A stretch of DNA of 64,000 nucleotides from Thermomonas brevis (GCF_014395425.1 NZ_CP060711.1:1426001-1490000), one strand, 5' to 3'. Shown: positions 47,702 through 56,675, counted from the stretch's first letter. Notes: generated by a model from the sequence alone, not told the origin. Numbers and translations are program-made.

Positions 47702-48543
47702 CCGCCCGCCCGCATCGTTTCCAGCACGCACGACACATCCTCATTTCCATAGAACTTGCGCCAAGCACCATCGTCGCGGCGCAGACGCTCGGCATATCCG
47801 GCGCACGCCTGGGCGTCGTACAGACGGCTCGCATTGCGGCTCGAAAGCGATGAAATCGGAAAGGCGATTCCCGAAGCATTCGCCAGCACACCGCCACCGC
47901 TTCTCACCACATCTTCGTAGCGAAGAATCCTCTCGGCCGGGAGACACTGCGAAAATCTACCGAACAGCCAGTTCAGCAACTGCAACTGTCGCTCTAAAGC
48001 ATCCGGCTCAGCGTCCAGGCAAGCGGCCAATGCTGGCTCCAGCCGTTCTCCAGCAGGGAGACGGCCCGACCTCACCGGCAGATCAACCGAGTTCCACGAT
48101 GCCAGAACCGCCAATGGGTTACGAACCACTGCGATGCAATCGATGGCAGTCGCGAGCGGCGCCAACAGTGCCGCAAATGCCGCGTTGTGCTTGATGACCA
48201 ATGTGAAATCGGCGGACAGGGGCTTCTCGATTCGGATGTCGGCAAGCGACGCCTTGCGTATGCGCATGCCGTCACTCTCCCGACGCTCGGCGTCGAAAAA
48301 ATTGTCCGTTCCCCGGCCATCTACCTGTTGACTTGCAGCCGTGCCGGCTTCGAGCAAGCGCGTGCGCTCCGCCTCGAAGAACCTTCGGATTTCCGCCACC
48401 GCTTCGCCATGACCGAGCGGCAAGCAATGCACAGGGATTGGCTCGATCAGGGCCACGGTATCGTCGGCCCGGCCTAGCAGTTCGCAGCACAAGGTGGTGC
48501 CCGCCCGCGGCACGCCCGTCAAGACGAATTCGCGTGGCTTCAA
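47698..48543 (-). CDS. Sulfotransferase-family protein
   Basis: A 281-residue protein with a P-loop-like VLTGVPRAGTTLCCELL at the N-terminus and VVRNPLAVLASWNSV as 3'-phosphate site, both typical of sulfotransferases. A middle segment (YEDVV near 215) matches the family's conserved RYED. It is more divergent than its neighbour and may use another acceptor. It is coupled by overlaps to the GT4 gene upstream and the sulfotransferase downstream. Confidence 0.78.
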   Translation of the reverse strand: MKPREFVLTGVPRAGTTLCCELLGRADDTVALIEPIPVHCLPLGHGEAVAEIRRFFEAERTRLLEAGTAASQQVDGRGTDNFFDAERRESDGMRIRKASLADIRIEKPLSADFTLVIKHNAAFAALLAPLATAIDCIAVVRNPLAVLASWNSVDLPVRSGRLPAGERLEPALAACLDAEPDALERQLQLLNWLFGRFSQCLPAERILRYEDVVRSGGGVLANASGIAFPISSLSSRNASRLYDAQACAGYAERLRRDDGAWRKFYGNEDVSCVLETMRAGG

Positions 48544-49460
48544 GTGTCCGCCTCCACTTGCTTCAATACCTCCGCAAAACGCTTGCGCTCTTCCTCCAAC
48601 CCATGCCGCGCCGCTGTTGCGAGCCCTTGTCGACGCAACCGGGCGGCCACGGGCGGTTGCAGCGCACGTTGCACGGCGTCGGCAAGGGATTGGGATTCAA
48701 ATGCCGCCAACAGGCAGTTCTCGCCATCCCGTGCGTATTCCCGCGACCCCAGACAGTCTGCGAGCACCACTGGTACGCCCAAGGCCATTGCCTCAAGTCC
48801 AGGCAGATAGAAGCCTTCCTCGGGATGCGGCAAGGTAACCGCCAAGACTGCCGAGCCCACTTTGGCAAGGTACTCATGGCGCGGCAACCAGCGATCCAGC
48901 AGTTCGACCGCAACACCGCGCGTGTGCAAAGCGTCCGCCAACGCGCGTGCAAGCGCTGGCGCCTTCATGCCTGCGACGAGCACTCGACGATCTGCGGCAT
49001 GCTGGAGCTGTAAGGAGCATTCCGGTAGATCCAGCGCGGCCGGAATCACCGTCACTGACCCGTTGACCTCGCCGGTATCCTGGATGGCCTCGGCAACGGC
49101 TTGGCTGACACAAACGCGCCATGCCGGGGAGGGTAGGAAGCTTCGCAACGGGTGCCCTGATCGACCATGACGTACATGCTGCAGTAGATTGATCACCGGG
49201 CGTGGCGGACGCCGGACATCATCCAAGGCCAACCAATCCATGCCGGCCAAGAACAACAAATCGCAATCACTCGGCTGCCAAGTGGGGGCAATACGTTCCT
49301 TCACCGCCATCCAGGGATTATTGGCATCAAGCAACGAATCCGGCGTGAGATATACCCGTGCATCCCAGCCCAATGCCAACGCATGCTGGAAATAACTCCA
49401 GACCTTGCCGTGCCCACCGGTATATTCAGTAAAGCTGCGGTGGAACAGGATACGGGGCAT
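48540..49460 (-). CDS. GT4-like glycosyltransferase
   Basis: A 306-residue protein, short for GT4. The C-terminal half is typical: TLPHPEEGFYLPGLEAMALG and VPVVLADCLGSREYARDGEN (the EGF.LP.LEAMA..VP pattern that binds the nucleotide sugar). The N-terminal domain (about 1-150) is short, starting MPRILFHRSFTEYTGGHGKV. ATG 49458-49460 lies 2 bases after the wzt stop. It should add one sugar of the exported glycan; the donor is unknown. Confidence 0.8.
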   Translation of the reverse strand: MPRILFHRSFTEYTGGHGKVWSYFQHALALGWDARVYLTPDSLLDANNPWMAVKERIAPTWQPSDCDLLFLAGMDWLALDDVRRPPRPVINLLQHVRHGRSGHPLRSFLPSPAWRVCVSQAVAEAIQDTGEVNGSVTVIPAALDLPECSLQLQHAADRRVLVAGMKAPALARALADALHTRGVAVELLDRWLPRHEYLAKVGSAVLAVTLPHPEEGFYLPGLEAMALGVPVVLADCLGSREYARDGENCLLAAFESQSLADAVQRALQPPVAARLRRQGLATAARHGLEEERKRFAEVLKQVEADT

Positions 49461-49462
49461 CG

Positions 49463-50722
49463 TCAGGCATCCACCTCGATTTGCATCGGCACAGGGAACA
49501 AGCCAGTGAACACATGCCGGCTGTCGTCCACAATCTCGAACGAAAGCCATCCCTCTTGCCGCGCCAGCACCGTAGTACGATCCATCGTGGGCGCATCCAC
49601 CACCCTCGTACGGATCCTGTAGATGCCCTGCTGGAACATGGCGTCCAAGGCGATTCGCACAATCGCCTCGCCGTCACCCTGCCCAAGCGCGATGCGGCGG
49701 CCGGTGAGCTGAAGTCCACGCCCGTCGAGGACGTCGAAGATCAAGTACGGCGCATCGATGCCGGCGTTGCGACGTACCGCCAACTCGAAGCACAGATGAG
49801 CCCCATACATAACCGACGCATGCCGAATGCCATTGACGCTGGCCCGCACCACGCATGCGTCCTGCAAACCATAGCCGCCATCTAGTTGCTCCAATGCGTC
49901 CGCGCGCGCATCCTGCCGCGCAGCCAGCGCTCGCTTGTGGGTGCGATGCAGATATTCGGTGATGACCTCGTCAGGCAGCCCCTCCAGCACGATATGCCCT
50001 TTCTCTAGCAGCATCGCGCGGTGGCAGAACGCCTTCACCGCGTTGAGATCATGGCCGACAAACAGCAGCGTGGTTCCGCGTCGCAGGATCTCGTCAATGC
50101 GCGCCATGGCCTTGGCCTGAAACGCGGCGTCGCCCACAGCCAAGGCTTCGTCCACGATCAGGATGTCCGGATCGGTGTGCACCTGCACTGCAAACGCCAA
50201 CCTCAGCGCCATGCCCGAGCTATACGTCTTGACCGGCTCATCGATGTAGTCGCCGATGTCGGCGAAAGCAACGATAGTCTCCATCCGGTCGCGGATCTGC
50301 GCAGGAGTCAGCCCCAGGATCGCGGCATTGACCCGCACGTTCTCTCGCCCGGTCAATTCGGGATTGAAACCGGAGCCAAGCTCCAACAACGCCGCCACCC
50401 GCCCATGCACATGCACCGATCCGGCACTGGGTTCCAGCACGCCGGCCACGATCTGCAACAAGGTGCTCTTGCCGCTGCCATTATGGCCAATGATGCCTAA
50501 TGCCTCGCCGCGGCGCAGGGTGAACCCCACCTCACTGAGTGCATGATGATGGTGGACACGCGCCTCGGCCTTTGCGCGCATTCTACGAGCCAGTGCAGGC
50601 ACCGGCGCCAGCAACATGGACAAACGATATAGAAGGGGCACCCACAGCCGACTGCCCGGCGTCGCCCACAGCCGGTAGATCTTGGCGATACCCCTCAGCT
50701 CTAGTGCAGGCGCCTGGGTCAT
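49463..50722 (-). CDS. wzt: O-antigen ABC exporter ATPase with C-terminal glycan-binding domain
   Basis: A 419-residue Wzt protein. The ATPase domain has Walker A GHNGSGKST (about 79-87), ELGSGFNPELTGRENV (typical of polysaccharide exporters), signature YSSGMALRLAFA and Walker B DILIVDEALAVGD. The C-terminal region (about 290-419) is a beta-sandwich like that of Wzt proteins, which recognises the capped end of the finished glycan. Its permease partner wzm is not adjacent but lies 5 kb away (55755-56579) beyond gspFE. It leads the GT4/sulfotransferase genes. It should drive export of the completed lipid-linked polysaccharide. Confidence 0.9.
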   Translation of the reverse strand: MTQAPALELRGIAKIYRLWATPGSRLWVPLLYRLSMLLAPVPALARRMRAKAEARVHHHHALSEVGFTLRRGEALGIIGHNGSGKSTLLQIVAGVLEPSAGSVHVHGRVAALLELGSGFNPELTGRENVRVNAAILGLTPAQIRDRMETIVAFADIGDYIDEPVKTYSSGMALRLAFAVQVHTDPDILIVDEALAVGDAAFQAKAMARIDEILRRGTTLLFVGHDLNAVKAFCHRAMLLEKGHIVLEGLPDEVITEYLHRTHKRALAARQDARADALEQLDGGYGLQDACVVRASVNGIRHASVMYGAHLCFELAVRRNAGIDAPYLIFDVLDGRGLQLTGRRIALGQGDGEAIVRIALDAMFQQGIYRIRTRVVDAPTMDRTTVLARQEGWLSFEIVDDSRHVFTGLFPVPMQIEVDA

Positions 50723-50796
50723 TTAAGTACAAGGAAAGGTTAGCCATACAGGATACCGCCCCGCATCGCCGATGCGCATCTCCGGGATACGAAGAC

Positions 50797-50832
50797 AAAA
50801 AAAAGGCGGATGGCATTGCTGCCATCCGCCTT
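50797..50832 (-). terminator. Strong Rho-independent terminator of the exported-protein gene
   Basis: On the minus strand a perfect 13-bp stem (50803-50815 with 50820-50832, loop 50816-50819) is followed by eight T (50797-50804 as A on the plus strand). It lies 47 bases after the stop of the gene at 50879-52495 and isolates wzt from it. Such a strong site suggests a highly transcribed gene. Confidence 0.9.
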
Positions 50833-50878
50833 GGTGTTGCTCACCGATCAGTTTGGCGACTAACCGCCAATTTACCGA

Positions 50879-52495
50879 TTACGGGACGCGAACGGTCTTG
50901 TCCACCGACCACTCACCACCGATGGTCTTCTCGGCGGTCAGATCGGTCACAGTGCCGGTCTGCGCATTGCGGTTCAGGGCCGAAGCCTTGAAGTTGTTGC
51001 ACTGCGCGTTGACACGGACATACCACTTGCCCGTGCCGTCACCGAAGCCACCGGTGATGTTCTTGGCCGAGTTGCCGTTTTCCAGATCGTCGGAGTTGAC
51101 GGTCACCGACGCGTGCTTGTCGATGTTCAGCACGGTGGTGTTCTTGTTGTAACGGCCCAGATCGTCCTTGCCTTCGAGCTCGACGCGGCATGCAGCGCCG
51201 TTGTTGTTGGTCAGGCGCAGGAAGGACTGCGCGGTCGGATTACCGGCCGGGTTGACGTTCTGGAACACCAGATCGGTGCCGTTGTAGCCGATAGCGCCGA
51301 AGCTGAACGGATCCAGGGTCGGGTTGACGCGCTGGGTCGACAGCTGATAGTCCACACTCAGCTTGGCGGAGACCGACTCGACCTTCACCAGCTCGCGGGT
51401 ACCGTTGGCGATGGCGCAGACATACAGCTTGGTCGGCGACGGCGAGGCATCGGTCACGCCCGGGGAGGGCAGCGACGAGGCCGGGATGCTCAGGGTCACG
51501 GTGTCACCCGATTGGGTGGTGGTGCCGCCGACCGAAACCGAGCAGGCCGTATCGGTGTAGAAGCCGATGGCGTTGTTGTAGGCAGCGAAACCATCCGCCG
51601 TCAGCGCCAGCGAGAACTTGGCGGTGCTGACCACGTTGTACTGCGGGTTCGGCAGCACGGCGCTGTAGTTGTTGATGTAGCTCTGGGTGACAACGCCAGT
51701 CTGCGCGGCCTTGGCGACATCGATCACCACGGCACCGATGTTGAACCAAGCCGAACCGGCCACGCCGCCATTGAGGCCGCTGCCGCCCACTGCGCCACTC
51801 GGCGAGAACCAAGTGCGCGGATCCGGGGTGCCGTCGTTGTTGGTGCTGCCCACGTCGATCTTCTTGGTGGCGCCCGCCGCCGAGTCGGTGCCGCTCAGGT
51901 CGGCAGCCGCGGTCAGACCCCACTTGGAGTAAGCCAGATCGGCCTTCTGCGCAAGGATCTGCTGACCCGAGGAATTCTGCGCGGTGATTTCCACGCCGAT
52001 CTTGGAACCGGTGAACAGGCCCTGCACCAGGTTGGTCACCTGCATGCTGTTCAACACCAGCGCTTCGCCGCCAGCGATGTAGGCACCCGGGCCCGTGACG
52101 CTGATGGTGAAGTTCAACTCCTGGCCACTGGCGGAATAGTACGGGGTACCGACAACGGTACCGCCGCCGCCCAGCTGATTGCCGACCACGAAACCGGCGA
52201 CAAGCGTCGCGGCATCGGCGGTGGAATCGAACTTGGCACCGTCGGTCAGGGTGACCTTGAAGGTGACATTGCTGCCCGCGGCAACAGTGGCGAGGCGCGT
52301 CGTGTCGGAAGCATCGCCCGCCAGGGTCAGGTCGGCCGGGGTGTAGATGGTGGTGCCGTTGTTGACGATCAGATCCTTGGCAAAGGTGATCTGCTTGCCA
52401 TTCGGATACGTAAGCGACGCTGCCGAAACCATACCCGGCAGGGCCAGGGCGCCGACCACAGCAGCGGCCAGCAGGTTCTTGTTGAACTTCGTCAT
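50879..52495 (-). CDS. Abundant-type exported protein of unknown family (surface-layer candidate)
   Basis: A 538-residue protein with a clear signal peptide (MTKFNKNLLAAAVVGALALP, cleavage after VSA). The mature part is rich in Thr, Ser, Gly, Asn, Val and Ala and poor in Cys (four, in the C-terminal half). It shows alternating beta-like segments such as ATVAAGSNVTFKVTLTDGAK and GTVTDLTAEKTIGG, with no enzyme motif. ATG 52493-52495 has GGAG 9 bases upstream. An in-frame ATG at 52508-52510 is the alternative. A promoter, an upstream palindrome and a very strong terminator frame it as a separate, highly expressed unit. It sits between T2SS genes and wzt. A surface-layer or other major secreted protein is the best guess; I do not recognise its family. 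Confidence 0.6.
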   Translation of the reverse strand: MTKFNKNLLAAAVVGALALPGMVSAASLTYPNGKQITFAKDLIVNNGTTIYTPADLTLAGDASDTTRLATVAAGSNVTFKVTLTDGAKFDSTADAATLVAGFVVGNQLGGGGTVVGTPYYSASGQELNFTISVTGPGAYIAGGEALVLNSMQVTNLVQGLFTGSKIGVEITAQNSSGQQILAQKADLAYSKWGLTAAADLSGTDSAAGATKKIDVGSTNNDGTPDPRTWFSPSGAVGGSGLNGGVAGSAWFNIGAVVIDVAKAAQTGVVTQSYINNYSAVLPNPQYNVVSTAKFSLALTADGFAAYNNAIGFYTDTACSVSVGGTTTQSGDTVTLSIPASSLPSPGVTDASPSPTKLYVCAIANGTRELVKVESVSAKLSVDYQLSTQRVNPTLDPFSFGAIGYNGTDLVFQNVNPAGNPTAQSFLRLTNNNGAACRVELEGKDDLGRYNKNTTVLNIDKHASVTVNSDDLENGNSAKNITGGFGDGTGKWYVRVNAQCNNFKASALNRNAQTGTVTDLTAEKTIGGEWSVDKTVRVP

Positions 52496-52518
52496 GTGAA
52501 TCAACTCCATTGAAGGTT

Positions 52519-52534
52519 TTTTAGTTAACTAAAA
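52519..52534. promoter_or_regulatory. 16-bp perfect palindrome upstream of the exported-protein gene
   Basis: ttttagttaactaaaa is perfectly palindromic and lies 24 bases before the preferred start codon, inside the likely 5' untranslated region. It could be an operator or an mRNA-stabilising hairpin. The flanking sequence is otherwise GC-rich. Confidence 0.5.
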
Positions 52535-52674
52535 GGTACCGCTGTAGCGTTACCGGTCGCCAGACCTACCCCGGTACCGTACGGGCCAGCCCGTTGGCAT
52601 CCGGCCGCTTTTAGGTGATTCACAGGTAAGAGAGTCCTTCCCCATGGTTCCCCGTAGAGCAAGCTACCGGCGGA

Positions 52675-52703
52675 ACGTTAACCAAGCATTACCGGGGCGT
52701 CAA
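52675..52703 (-). promoter_or_regulatory. Candidate promoter of the exported-protein gene
   Basis: On the minus strand ttgacg (52698-52703) and taacgt (52675-52680) are separated by 17 bases. The -35 is near consensus and the -10 is moderate. It would give a leader of about 170 bases. The rest of 52535-52800 shows no reading frame. Confidence 0.45.
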
Positions 52704-52800
52704 GCCCGGATGGGCCGCAAAAACGCAATTCTTTGGTCGATACCGGCAAACCGAGGCAACCGCACGCGCCTAGGGACCCCCTGCCAGCCTCAATTCCGGC

Positions 52801-54006
52801 TCAGACAACGACATCGTTGGCGCTGGTGATGGCCAGGATGATGCCGATCATGATGACGCCGATGGCGCCGCCGATCAGCAGAATGGCCGCCGGCTCCAAC
52901 AAGGCCAGAAACTGCTTCATACGGGCGCGACCAGCCTCCTGACACAGCCGCGCCAACGACTGCAGCATTGCCGGCAATTCGCCCGAACGTTCGCCCACAC
53001 GCACCAGATTGTATCCCGTGGCGGTGAGGGTTTGCTGCTCCTCCAACGCATCCGCGAGCGGGACACCGCTACGCACGTTGCGTGCCACCTCTTCCAGTCG
53101 CGCGCGACGACCGGGCGCCAGAACACTCTCTTGCGCCAACCCCAGCGCCTCCATCAGCGCCACGCGGTTGGACAACAAGGTAGCCAAAACCCGCGCCCAA
53201 GTGGCAGTTTCCGACTCCACCCGCCAGACTCCCAGCACCGGCAACCGCTCCATGGCCTCCAGCCACTGGGCGCGCTTACCGGGATCGCGCAAAACTCTCG
53301 CCAAGCCTATTCCCAAGGCCAGCAGCAAGAGTAGGGCAGCCCAGTACCACTGGCGCAAGAACATACCGGTGTTCAACACCACCGAGGCCAGCAGCGGGAG
53401 ATCGTCGGCGCGCTTGAGCAGGACGGCGAACTTGGGCACCACGAACGTGAACATCATCACCACTGCGCCCAAGCCTGCGCAGATGAGCACTGCAGGATAG
53501 GTGAGCGCTTGCCGGATTTCGCCTCGAACGGCTTGGTCGTACTCCATCTGCCCCACTGCATCCTGCAATGCCCGCCCCAGCAAACCGGACTTCTCGCCGC
53601 TACGCACCAGGGTCAGGACATAGCGAGGCAAGGGCAAGTCCGCCCCCTCCAATGCCGCAGAGAAGGTCTGGCCTCGACGCAATCCGGCAGCAATTGCATC
53701 GAACGCAGCAACCAGCCTCGGGTGATAAGCAGACCGTCCTTGAGCCGTCACCGCTTCGGCAAGGCCTACGCCAGCGCCAAGCAACGTGGACAGCTCATGC
53801 AGAGCCAGGATCAAGTCACGTTGCCTCAGGCGTGCAACGCGCGCTCCAGACGGACCTCGGCCGTGAGCGACAACCGGTTGCACCGACACCACAGACAATC
53901 CACGCCGCTCCAACTGGCGAGCCGCTTCGCGCTCGGATTGCGCAGTGACCACGCCCTCCAGCGCGGCACCTTCCGCGGAGAATGCCTTGTAACGATACTG
54001 GCTCAT
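52801..54006 (-). CDS. gspF: Type II secretion inner-membrane protein GspF
   Basis: A 401-residue platform protein of the T2SS. The start YRYKAFSAEGAALEGVV, RRGLSVVSVQP and two homologous GspF domains (LHELSTLLGAGVGLAEAV and ARVLATLLSNRVALMEAL) with three membrane helices are typical. ATG 54004-54006 is used; TTG three bases before it is possible. It follows gspE by 7 bases. It couples the ATPase to pseudopilus assembly. Confidence 0.93.
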   Translation of the reverse strand: MSQYRYKAFSAEGAALEGVVTAQSEREAARQLERRGLSVVSVQPVVAHGRGPSGARVARLRQRDLILALHELSTLLGAGVGLAEAVTAQGRSAYHPRLVAAFDAIAAGLRRGQTFSAALEGADLPLPRYVLTLVRSGEKSGLLGRALQDAVGQMEYDQAVRGEIRQALTYPAVLICAGLGAVVMMFTFVVPKFAVLLKRADDLPLLASVVLNTGMFLRQWYWAALLLLLALGIGLARVLRDPGKRAQWLEAMERLPVLGVWRVESETATWARVLATLLSNRVALMEALGLAQESVLAPGRRARLEEVARNVRSGVPLADALEEQQTLTATGYNLVRVGERSGELPAMLQSLARLCQEAGRARMKQFLALLEPAAILLIGGAIGVIMIGIILAITSANDVVV

Positions 54007-54013
54007 CAAGGGG

Positions 54014-55732
54014 TCAGACCGCCGTCACGCGCAATACCTCGTCCACCGAGGTCAACCCTTGCCAAGCCTTGAGCAAGCCATCCTCGCGCAAGAACCGATA
54101 CCCGCGAGTGCGCGCCATCGCCTTCAATTCGGCGTGTCCAGCACCGGCTACCACCGCCTGCTGCATGGCCTCATCCACGGGAATCAGTTCGTAGATGCCG
54201 ACGCGCCCGCGATAACCCGAATGCTGACAACGCGCGCATCCGACTGGCTCATGCCAGCGCATGGGCACATCACCCAACACCCTGACTGCCCACTGAGCCG
54301 CCTCTTCGACAATCGCCGGAAGAACATGCGCCGCGGGACGCGCGCAATGCGGGCACAACCGTCGCACCAGGCGCTGGGCCTGCAGTCCCTTGACCGGCGT
54401 TGCCACGAGAAATGGCTCCACGCCCATGTCGATGAGTCGTGTGAACGCACCAATGGCGTCGTTGGTATGCACCGTGGACAGCACCAAGTGGCCGGTAAGC
54501 GCGGACTGGATGGCGATTTCCGCCGTTTCGCGATCACGGATTTCGCCGACCATGATGACATCCGGATCCTGGCGCAGGATGGAGCGCAACGCGCCGGCAA
54601 AAGTCAATCCGATGTCCGCGTGGGTCTGAATCTGGGTGATCCGCGGCAACTGGAATTCCACAGGATCCTCGACGGTGATGATCTTCTTCATCCCGTCGTC
54701 GGCCGCCGCCAGTGTGGCGTACAGCGTGGTGGACTTGCCCGAACCCGTTGGCCCGGTCACCAGGATGATGCCGTGCGCCTCCCGACTCCAGTCGTGCAAC
54801 AGCGCGAGATGATCCGACTCCATACCCAGCCGTTCCAGGCCAAGATCCTTGCGCTCCTTGGGCAGCAAGCGCAATACGATGGACTCCCCGTGCACACCGG
54901 GCAGCGCCGATGCACGGATATCCATCGCCTGACCACTGGCGCGGACGCTCAGGCGGCCATCCTGCGGCAACCGCCGTTCGGCGATATCCATGCCGGAAAT
55001 CAGCTTCAGGCGCGAAGCGACCGCATTGAAGCGCTCGCGAGGCAGTTGCAGCCGGGTATAGAGCACACCATCGATACGGAAGCGGACGAAAAATTCATGC
55101 TCGTCGGGCTCAAGATGGATGTCCGAAGCGCGCTGCTCCACCGCTTGCGCCAACAGGCTATTGACCAGTTCCACCACCGGCGCCTCTTCCGCAAGCTCGC
55201 GCAGGTGACGAACATCGTCACCGCCCTGCGTTGCGGACAACAGGCCGTTCGCCAACTTGTCCAGCGTGTTGTCCATCAATTGGGCTGGCGCCAACACATG
55301 CCGCACGGGCGTCGACGGAAACAGATAGTCGATCGCTTCCCGCAGCGATGGCTCCAAGGGATCTCGACTGGCACAAATTGTTTCGCCCTCGGGATCCTGC
55401 CAGAGCAGGACACCGCGATCCTGCATCCAGTCCACCGGGACAGGCTCATCTCCCGGAATCACCCATGCATCCAGCTCCGGCAACGCGACATCCCGGCCGG
55501 CCAGAGGAAACCCCAGCTGATCCGACAGCACGGCTAGCAACTGCTCTTCGGACAGTGCGCCGATACGTACCAACAAGTTGCCGATACGCCCACCCATGCT
55601 GGCCTGCAGCTCCAGCGCCCGCTCCAAATCGGCCACGCCGATCAGGTCGCGCGCGATGAGCATTTGCCCAAGCAGAGCGCTCTCCCCAGCAGCGACATCC
55701 GATACTGTTGCAATGGGAACGATAGAGGTCAT
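54014..55732 (-). CDS. gspE: Type II secretion ATPase GspE
   Basis: A 572-residue secretion ATPase. N1E (about 18-90), N2E, Walker A GPTGSGKST (327-335), Asp box, Walker B with RQDPDVIMVGEIRD, a His box (LSTVHTNDA) and the zinc-binding CPHCARP ... CARCQ are all present. It powers pseudopilus growth. In Xanthomonas gspE-F precede gspG in one operon. Here they are on the opposite strand, with wzm 22 bases upstream of gspE, so wzm-gspE-gspF may be one transcript. Confidence 0.95.
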   Translation of the reverse strand: MTSIVPIATVSDVAAGESALLGQMLIARDLIGVADLERALELQASMGGRIGNLLVRIGALSEEQLLAVLSDQLGFPLAGRDVALPELDAWVIPGDEPVPVDWMQDRGVLLWQDPEGETICASRDPLEPSLREAIDYLFPSTPVRHVLAPAQLMDNTLDKLANGLLSATQGGDDVRHLRELAEEAPVVELVNSLLAQAVEQRASDIHLEPDEHEFFVRFRIDGVLYTRLQLPRERFNAVASRLKLISGMDIAERRLPQDGRLSVRASGQAMDIRASALPGVHGESIVLRLLPKERKDLGLERLGMESDHLALLHDWSREAHGIILVTGPTGSGKSTTLYATLAAADDGMKKIITVEDPVEFQLPRITQIQTHADIGLTFAGALRSILRQDPDVIMVGEIRDRETAEIAIQSALTGHLVLSTVHTNDAIGAFTRLIDMGVEPFLVATPVKGLQAQRLVRRLCPHCARPAAHVLPAIVEEAAQWAVRVLGDVPMRWHEPVGCARCQHSGYRGRVGIYELIPVDEAMQQAVVAGAGHAELKAMARTRGYRFLREDGLLKAWQGLTSVDEVLRVTAV

Positions 55733-55754
55733 GACCGAGGAGAGAATTGAGCCA

Positions 55755-56579
55755 TCAAAGCACGTCGGCAAATCCCGGGCGCAATGCCCGGAACACCAAC
55801 GCCCCAAACAACAACACCAGTAAAGCAACGAATCCGTAAACAACCAGCGGCATGACGCCGGGCCATTGCCCATTCAGCAGCGCGCCGCGCAGCGCATCGG
55901 TCGGCCAGCTGATGGGGTTGGCGCCAACGATGGAGGCGAAAACCGACGGCACCATCGTGCGCGGATAGAACACGGTTCCCGTGAAGAGCACGAGCATGAC
56001 CAGCACGGTCACGATCTGGACAAGATCCCGCAAATACACGCCCAATGCGGCAAAGACAAGCGAGATCCCATACAGCATCAACACATAAGGCGCCAGGATC
56101 AGCGGCAATGCCAACGATTGCCACTGCCATCCTGTGCCCCAGATTGCATTGACGAGGGCGACCAGCAACACTCCCAACAGCATATGGAAGAGCGCGCTGC
56201 CCAATGGAACCGCCACAAGCACCGGCAGCGGGAAAACGATCTTCCGGACGAAATTGCTGTTGCGTTGGAACAGGGATGGAGCCTGCCCGACCGATTCCGC
56301 CAGCACCCCATGCACCAGCAGTCCGAGGAACAGATTCAGGGCAAACCCCAGATGGTCCCCCTCCGCCAATCCGGGCCAACGCGCACGGAACACCGCCCCG
56401 AACACGAAGCCATAGATCGCCAACAACATCAAGGGCATCAACAATGGCCATGCCCGGCCCAGCAAAGTCCCACGGTATTTCACCGCAAGATCCTGTTGGA
56501 CCAAGGTTCGCCACAGGGCGACGTACCCGGCGCTTCGGGAAAAGAAGTGGGGTTTCATCGAGTGACGATACTGCGGCAT
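55755..56579 (-). CDS. wzm: O-antigen ABC exporter permease
   Basis: A 274-residue ABC-2 permease with about six helices. Family features are LVQQDLAVKYRGTLLGRAWPL, PLLMPLMLLAIYGFVFGAVF and RNSNFVRKIVFPLPVLV. ATG 56577-56579 or an in-frame ATG 21 bases later (56556-56558) could be the start; neither has a clear ribosome site. It should pair with Wzt (49463-50722) despite the 5-kb separation by gspE, gspF and the exported-protein gene. It is divergent from gspG. Confidence 0.85.
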   Translation of the reverse strand: MPQYRHSMKPHFFSRSAGYVALWRTLVQQDLAVKYRGTLLGRAWPLLMPLMLLAIYGFVFGAVFRARWPGLAEGDHLGFALNLFLGLLVHGVLAESVGQAPSLFQRNSNFVRKIVFPLPVLVAVPLGSALFHMLLGVLLVALVNAIWGTGWQWQSLALPLILAPYVLMLYGISLVFAALGVYLRDLVQIVTVLVMLVLFTGTVFYPRTMVPSVFASIVGANPISWPTDALRGALLNGQWPGVMPLVVYGFVALLVLLFGALVFRALRPGFADVL

Positions 56580-56641
56580 GCTGTTCGACCGATAGGTTAA
56601 CAGCCGCAGGCCCCTCCTGCCGCCGCCACCGGGCAAGCTGC

Positions 56642-56647
56642 TAGAAT
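56642..56647 (+). promoter_or_regulatory. Candidate -10 box of the gspG-gspD operon
   Basis: tagaat lies 29 bases before the gspG ATG in the 96-base divergent region between wzm and gspG. No convincing -35 is visible. Confidence 0.35.
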
Positions 56648-56675
56648 TTGCGGCGCTCCAAGCGAGGCCGACCCC

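Noticed and set aside
50797..50804. A8 tract as a phase-variable site
   Set aside because: It lies outside coding sequence and is the T-tract of the minus-strand terminator.
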